Below, piece by piece: positions 57,299 through 64,000 of a stretch of 64,000 nucleotides of DNA (position 1 is the stretch's first letter; every line of letters starts with the position of its first letter). Source of the DNA: Circinella umbellata (taxonomy: Eukaryota; Mucoromycota; Mucoromycetes; Mucorales; Lichtheimiaceae); contig JAIWNF010000036.1 in NCBI GenBank assembly GCA_025093555.1, positions 310,001-374,000 on the forward strand, written 5' to 3'. The notes beneath the pieces were generated by a model that saw only the letters and a list, made by a program, of their open reading frames with translations, had not been told where the DNA came from and searched no databases. A program made the position numbers and the translations under genes.

Positions 57299-59766
57299 TT
57301 TATTATTAAAATATATATATATTATTTTCTTTCAATATCCACATGTTATTTTTACAATTGTTGAGTTCTATCTCTACCTTTTCTTTTTCAAAATCTAGAC
57401 TCTCAAAATAGAATTAGATATTTGTGTAGAGAATGTACCTTTTCCATTTACAAACACACACACACACATATATATATATCAGTTTGGGTTTATACATATC
57501 TTTAACAGTCTTTTATTTGTATTATGTTGTTCAATATTATTTATCTTTGGAGGACGAGAGACTAAAGAAGGAAGCATTATTATTACTCGGGAACGGATTA
57601 AAATAAAAAATAGAAATTACCTAGGTAACCCACTTTCGTAGCAAGTTGCACAAAAAGAAAAGTAAAAAAAAAAACGATTATCCAAAACATTCTGTACATA
57701 TTATACTACACTATTAAAATCGCGTGGGCTTTGTACACATCTTCTGTCCTTTTCCCCCCCTTTAATCAATTAATAATATCATTATATCTTCTTAATTTTT
57801 ATGACAATTTATTTTTTATAAATTAGCGGAAGAATAAGATATATATATATATAAGTAATTCAACTATTTCCGATCAAATTATTTATTAATAAACAATCAA
57901 TTACGTATAATAATACGTAGTAAACTTTAATTCTTGTACTTGAACTACGTGATAGATGTGCAATTGTTTATAGATAAACAAAGAAAAAAAAGGCATAATT
58001 TTTTTTCGGCATGATCAAAAATGGAAATACGCTAATCAACAGCAGCTTTAACCCTTAGGATCTCCATGACAACAAATGAACTGTGTTGGGATAATAATAA
58101 TAATAATAATTATGGTATCATTCATTATCATAAAATTATCACAAGACTTTTTCTTTTTTTACTATTTAATAATAATAAACAGTAATCAGATGAACTCTAT
58201 TTTTAAGAAAAGACAAAAACAAACTGCTGACACATCAAAATGACAGTTTGGTTTGACTAAAAAGAAAAAAAAAATTAACATCTGAATAACAATAAGCTAT
58301 ATAAGGGATTTCATTTTTATTCCTTCCGATGAAGTCAGTCTTTATAAAAAACAAAAATTGAGTTATCGGATCTTCTTTTTGTTAAACCAAATAAAGAAAA
58401 CTGTGTATTATAAAGAAAGATAAACATCAAATATATCTTTATATGTAAAAAAAGAATACGACAATGAGAAGAGGGAAAGGAGATTTCACCTGCGGGAAAA
58501 AACAACAACAACAACAATAGATTTTGTGTGGCATGCAACCACAAGATCTTAAAAAAAGGTAAATTGGTAATTTACATCAAACAGAGAGCGAAAAGAAACA
58601 CAGTAAAAAAGTAGGATCATCTTTCTATATTGAATAATGAGTTGCTGTTTTTTTTTGGGGGGGGGTTGATGAAAAGAAGGAATTTTTTATAAATTGTTTG
58701 ATTGAGATCGTGTCTTGTGCTACATGGTAGTACATAATCAGTAACAACAACTAAAAAAAACTTGTTTAAACTTTGATTATAGAACCTTCAATAGCATATT
58801 TTTTTTACAATAATTAAAAAAAAAAGGAAAAAAAAGAAGGGAAATGAAAGACTATTTTTATTATTATTAAAATGAATCGGGAAGGAGGAGAGAAAGCAAA
58901 ATACTATTATAACTTTGAAATGGTTATATGTTTATATGTATTATGATGGACCGGGTCAATTTAAAGGATTAGTTAGGAGTAAGTTGGAAAATCCCTTTAG
59001 ATTTTGAATTCGTTGTACAAACATGTGAGTACAAAAACTACGGCTTTCAGTCTACAATTTCCTTTTGACCGCGCCCACGCGGGTTTTTTTTTTATTCTTG
59101 GCTGTTATTGCTAATTGTTGTATAATAATAATCTGTCAATAAATACAATAATCGCTTCATATTTAATATGACATATTATTAATATAAACCTTTTTTTTTT
59201 CTCTCTTTTTATAACAGTCAACAATATTATTACGTATGTCAAAATAAAAAGAAGGAGGAATTACCCTTTTTTTTATTATTGTAAAACAATAGAAATTGCT
59301 TATGATTAGACAGGTTGAGTCTTCAACCCTTGAAAACAAAAAAACGCCCATCAAAGTGATACACGGTACACGTTGTAACTTAACTTGCTTTTTGTATTAC
59401 ACTTGGCCAACACGCTTACTTCTCTTGAATCGATCCTTATTATATACTGGCGGAGCTCATAGCATTTTTTTTTTGTCTCGGGTTCTTTCTATATAAGGCC
59501 TATAAACAGCGAGACTTATGGTGCTACATACTGCCGACTAAAGGAAAAGAAATATATATATGCCACAACACATACTACTTCGGAATGAAAAAAAGGGGGG
59601 AGGGGGAGAAGAGGAAAGGTCCAGACAGTAAAAGAAAAAAATCATATCACGAAAAAAAAACAAAACCTTTTTTTTTTCTTTCCCTTTCTTTCTTTTACTT
59701 TTATCAATTTCTTTATACCCAATTTAATTATTTTTTATATATATTCTTAATACTTTTTTTTTCATA
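57299..59766. other. Intergenic
   Basis: 2.5 kb with a CA/TA microsatellite at about 57452-57478, a G-run near 58657-58666 and many A/T tracts. Small frames at 58335-58544, 59163-59354, 59296-59496 and 59585-59767 lack domains. Part is likely the 5' leader of the RasGEF gene. Confidence 0.45.
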
Positions 59767-62700
59767 ATGACTACTACACAAGCAACTTCTTTGATTATTC
59801 ATCATTCTCCTTGGACAAGTCATTCAAATAATAATAATAATAGTTCAGCAACATCACAACAACACCAACAACAACAGTAAGCTTCTTTTCATACGCGTTC
59901 TATACATACATAATCAATTCATTTTATTAATCAACTTTTCTCTTTTTTTATTATGTCACATTTTAATCAAAAAAAAAAATTAGGACAACAAAAGATTCTG
60001 CTGATATTTTTACGGCAGATACATTTGAAGAAACTGTAATAGTAGTTGAAGCAAACGGAGATAAAGTAATACTTCCACAAGAAACAGCCATTGCGATGCC
60101 TGAAGGCCAGAACCATCATTCACGTTGCAATTCCGTTGTACCACCCAACTTGGAAGCCACTGAAGGTGGTCGTGAACGCGCAGCCCTGGCAACTGTCTTT
60201 GGTGTACAAGAATATACTGAGTCCAATACATTCTGGGAACGACTCGTGCAACAACATCAAGAGATGGCAGCAAAGAAACAACAAGAAGAACTTTTGAAAA
60301 AGAAAAAAAATAATGCATTGCAGGTCAATGCAGACAACAATAGACAACAACAACATAATACATTACTTCTTTCTCCTCCACCCCCACCACCTAAGAAACA
60401 ATATGCTATTACTCGAAAACCAGTACCAGGAGCATCATCACCACCACCTCCGTTACCACCACTTAAAATTAACAACTCAACAACAACGTCATCATCAGCA
60501 TCATCATCAGGAGCAACAGCTGCAGCATTTAAGCCATTACCAGATATTCCTAATGTCAGTAAATTCAACGACTTTTTAATTGAAGATGAACATGGTATGG
60601 ATTTAATGTTTCCAGCAAGTCCTTCTTCTGTTATGCTTCATTCTTTTTCTCCACATTTAGACCATACTATGATAGAATCCTCAGTTCATTCATCTATAGT
60701 GTTATTAGATGACGTAGTAATAGATGAGAATCAACAAGAAGAACAAGAACATCAAGTCCACGTAGGAGGAGGAAATCATGTTGTTTATCCACCCAAATTA
60801 TTTATTGGATATCCACCAGCTATTTTTGACATGTTAAAATCAGATGATGATGAACGGATTATTGTATGGGGACCAGACCCAACTTTTGATGAATCATCCA
60901 TGGTATCATCACCAACCGCTTTAAATGATCAAGAATCAATTATTTCTTCAGGATCAACAATTGCCACTAATAATAACAACAATAAGAAACCTTCGACACC
61001 TTCCATTCAAGGATTTTCAACGAATGCAACAGCACATAATAGTAATAACAATGGCAATAGTAGTGGTGGAAGCAATAGTAACAATAATAATAATAATGGT
61101 GCTAGTAATACCAGCAATAGTAATCTTACTCATGGTAGTAGTACTGGAAAGCGTAGATCCAATCTTGTCAATTCAGCTCGTATGTCTGCACAATCATTAT
61201 TTGCAGATGGTATTAATCGTCTTAGTCGTCAAAAAAGCTTACCAACCAAAATACGACCACGATTACGTCTTGATGACGCTCATGCTTCTTATTCTTCTAC
61301 GAATTCGAATAATAATAGCAACAATACTAATAGTGGTCGCAGTACACCACGTTTATTGAAACGAGCCAGTTTTACTATGAAGCATCGTATTTCTGATGAA
61401 GAATTACGATCTACCTTACCACCAGCACCTTCAGTAGTAGCACCTCGACGTGCTATTGAAGCTGCATCTGTTGAAAAATTAGTTGAAAAATTAACCAATA
61501 GTTTAGGTAAGTTTTTTTTATTTTTATTTTTAATGTACACAAAATTACTATACAAATTTGTAAAAGTAAAAAAAAAAGCTCTTATTAATTGGGATACTTA
61601 TCACGTTTTTTTCTTCTTAACGAAAAAAAAAAATTCTCTATGACATGATTTTTTTTTATGTAATAATAGATTATACTTTAATGACTGATTTTTTCTTAAC
61701 TTATCGAACATTTATTTCTCCAACACAACTTTGTAAATTATTGATTCTTCGTTTCAGATGGGCGTTAGAAAGTGACCAAGACGATCGTCGGGTTGTCCGA
61801 ATTAGGTAAAGCTCATGCTTATAGAAAATTAAACTTTTTTTTTTTTGGCGCTCCAGGGGCAAGGGGTGCTCCCCTTGAAACTGTGCTTTTTTGTTCAAAA
61901 ATAAAATAAAAACAAATACTTATGCAACTATAATTGTACTTTATTTATTATCAATAGAACATTTGTTGTAATGCGCCATTGGTTATTAAATTATTTTATT
62001 CATGATTTTATACCATGTCGAGAATTACGTATTATACTTACTACATTTCTCAACTCATTACCACAATATACATTGGTCAAACAATCACCAAGGGATCAAC
62101 GAATTGTACGTGGGTTAAAAAAGGTGGTACGCAATCTCAAGACAGTCCATTATGGTCCATCTCAACAACATCAAGCACACAACAATAATAATATCAAGTC
62201 TCCTACAGATCTTGATATAATGGATAAATCTACATGGGTCGAAAGTAGTGCTTCTCAGGCCAATCCATTATTGGACGGTTTACGTAATAGTGTATTAGGT
62301 GATGATAATGCTTCTCTTGATAGTGATTTGAGCCCTGGTAATTCTCTAGCCACTCCTGAAAATCTTGATGAGCAACAAGAACAAGATATTCAGTATAGTA
62401 TTACCAATGAATCAACAAGTGATTGGAGTAGTGAAGATCAAGTTATGTCCAAATTACAATATGAACGACGACGACGTGAAGAAGAAGAAGAACGACTTCG
62501 TGCCGAATTTTTTACTACATCTAGTGTGTTAACTACTGAAAGTAGTGACTTACCTAGTTTGGTCAATCAAGCAACATCACAAGATGGATTCTTATCATCA
62601 ACTTCGGATTTTATGCTCAGTAGTCCTACAGTTTCAAGTATTGGTGAAAAGAAACAAGCTAATAACAGCAAACGTCCTCAGTTACCAGCTGAATATATTG

Positions 62701-64000
62701 CTGCCATGACGCATGCTGCTATGTTAAAAGCCCAACCTCAAGAAAATAATGCAACAAAAGTCAAAAAATATATTCCTGCTACTATCATGCATGATATGAA
62801 CACACCTGATATCGATCGGCATATCCGTCGTATTCCTTCTAGTAAATGGTGTAAAGCATCTCCTGAGGAAAACCCAGCATACAACAAAAACAGTCAAAAC
62901 AGCAAAGAAGCTAATCAACAACAGCAACAAAATCAAACACCCTCTATTGGATTGGCTCGTAAACTTTCGAGAAAAAGCATTGAACGAAGAAAAAGCGAAA
63001 AGAATTTACGTGATGTATCATCACAAGCTTCAAGTAGTGTTTCTTCCTCAGTTGCTAGTACACCTCGTCTTCAATCAGCGGATAGTAGTTATAATAACAC
63101 CAACAATACCATTAATAGCAATGGTGATCATAGCATTGTTCCAGAATTACCACCTTTGCCACCAGCCACTGATTTAGAAGCTGCATCTGCTGCAGCAACA
63201 GCACTTAGTTTCAAACTTAACCAGCAACAGCAACTACAACAACAAGCAACACAAACAACCACACCTAATAAACGTATTGTTATGATGATGGCAGCTGGTA
63301 AACAAAGTTTTGAAGCTTTACCTTATGATACTATGGCAGCACCTTCACCAGAACCATCAGGAAAACAAAATCAAGGTCATAAACGACGTTTATCAAAAAA
63401 ATTATCCAAGATTTTCAAACAGCAGCAAGCCACTGACCAAGCAGCTACAGCAACATCAACAACAGACCAGCCACCAGTACCTTTGACTGCTCGTAATATC
63501 TTAAAGAAGAAGGCATCGTTTACCAGCTCATTTCATCAAAAAATCAATACCACCCCCGTTATTACTACTCCTCCAGCAACAGCAACAGGACCAGAACCGT
63601 TTATTTTATCTCAAGAAGAATGTAGTAGTAAACTTGAAGTATCCATGGATGATACTCTTGTAATTCGTGCTCCAGCTCTCGATACTACTTCTCACAGTAG
63701 TGATAGTAATGTTGAAGTATCTACACCAACAACACCTAATAATAGTACATCCAACCAAATGCAATCACCTTCCACTACTGTGGGTCGTATTGCCGCTGAA
63801 CTGCGTGACGATGACGATGATGATATTCCAAATGTTGAATTACGTCGAAGTAGTAGCACCATAGAAAATCATACAACAGATGGGTTCTTTAAACGTCCTG
63901 CCCATGGTCCCATTTACCTGAGTCATTTGGTAGGTTCTCAACCTTTTGGTTTTGAATCTGATGCTGCTGTTAATATTCAAGAACTCGATGATGGTGATAG
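59767..64000 (+). CDS. Large RasGEF-N protein (Lte1-like), 5' part
   Basis: Exchange factor of the Ras family, cut by the window end. Exons: 59767-59876, 59984-61506, 61670-61805, 61958 onward, all GT-AG. The N-terminus is poly-Asn/Gln/Ser with Pro-rich stretches; it includes DIFTADTFEETVIVVEANGD. The RasGEF-N module lies across exons 2-4: DYTLMTDFFLTYRTF, QLCKLLILRFRWALESD, RRVVRIRTFVVMRHWLLNYF and DFIPCRELRIILTTFLNSLP. That wording is closest to the Lte1 type. Exon 4 continues open for over 2 kb as a low-complexity linker with KRRLSKKLSKIF and Gln, Ser and Thr runs; the catalytic CDC25 domain should lie beyond 64000. Basic patches such as RKLSRKSIERRKS may be phosphosites or membrane contacts. 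Confidence 0.85.

Noticed and set aside
60120..60579. Several overlapping 80-130-codon frames within the RasGEF gene
   Set aside because: Shadows of the low-complexity coding sequence in other frames.
1..64000. tRNA genes and a CRISPR array
   Set aside because: No cloverleaf with a convincing T-loop word was found by eye and no regularly spaced repeats with unique spacers occur; a covariance-model scan would settle tRNAs.

Overview
The window looks like nuclear DNA of an AT-rich early-diverging fungus, most likely Mucoromycota. The basis is short GT-AG introns, compact genes with poly-Q, poly-S and poly-N tails, a fungal gene set (OST3/6, Psr1-type phosphatase, Zrt3-type ZIP transporter, RasGAP, RasGEF) and Helitron and KDZ-like transposon remains. 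The species cannot be told from the sequence alone. No rRNA, tRNA or CRISPR array was recognised by eye.

Layout. (1) 1-4.9 kb is gene-poor. It holds a clean non-autonomous element at 661-2627 with about 530-bp inverted arms and a 9-bp target duplication (Mutator-like), plus a weaker inverted-repeat element at 3.76-4.61 kb. (2) 4.87-19.31 kb is bounded by two nearly identical inverted repeats of about 0.7 kb. It is filled with broken genes: a Helitron Rep-helicase interrupted by one TGA, a Zrt3-like zinc transporter copy with all splice sites intact but three in-frame TAA codons, a KDZ-like transposase C-terminus, a WBP4-like splicing-factor copy that has lost its Cys-x2-Cys zinc ligands, and a LINE-like fragment. 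(3) 19.4-23.2 kb holds an intact 505-residue gene of unknown function and a decayed tandem relative. (4) 23.2-27.8 kb is mostly empty except for a small secreted protein with eight cysteines. (5) 27.8-42.0 kb is ordinary gene-dense chromosome: TMEM184/DUF300 membrane protein, RasGAP, Psr1-like phosphatase, MFS anion/cation symporter and tail-anchored cytochrome b5. (6) 42-55.6 kb is a second gene-poor stretch with decayed ORFs, two AT-hook C-terminal exons and a perfect-looking 214-bp hairpin MITE with TA target duplication. (7) 55.8-64 kb holds OST3/6 and the 5' part of a very long RasGEF-N protein that runs off the window.

The host genes do not form an operon or cluster. A RasGAP and a probable Ras-family exchange factor lie about 25 kb apart. 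OST3/6 acts in ER N-glycosylation and cytochrome b5 in ER electron transfer. The most unusual part is the 14.4-kb inverted-repeat-bounded block. Several decayed ORFs in and beyond it carry nonsense codons that a C-to-T change in CAA, CAG or CGA would explain.
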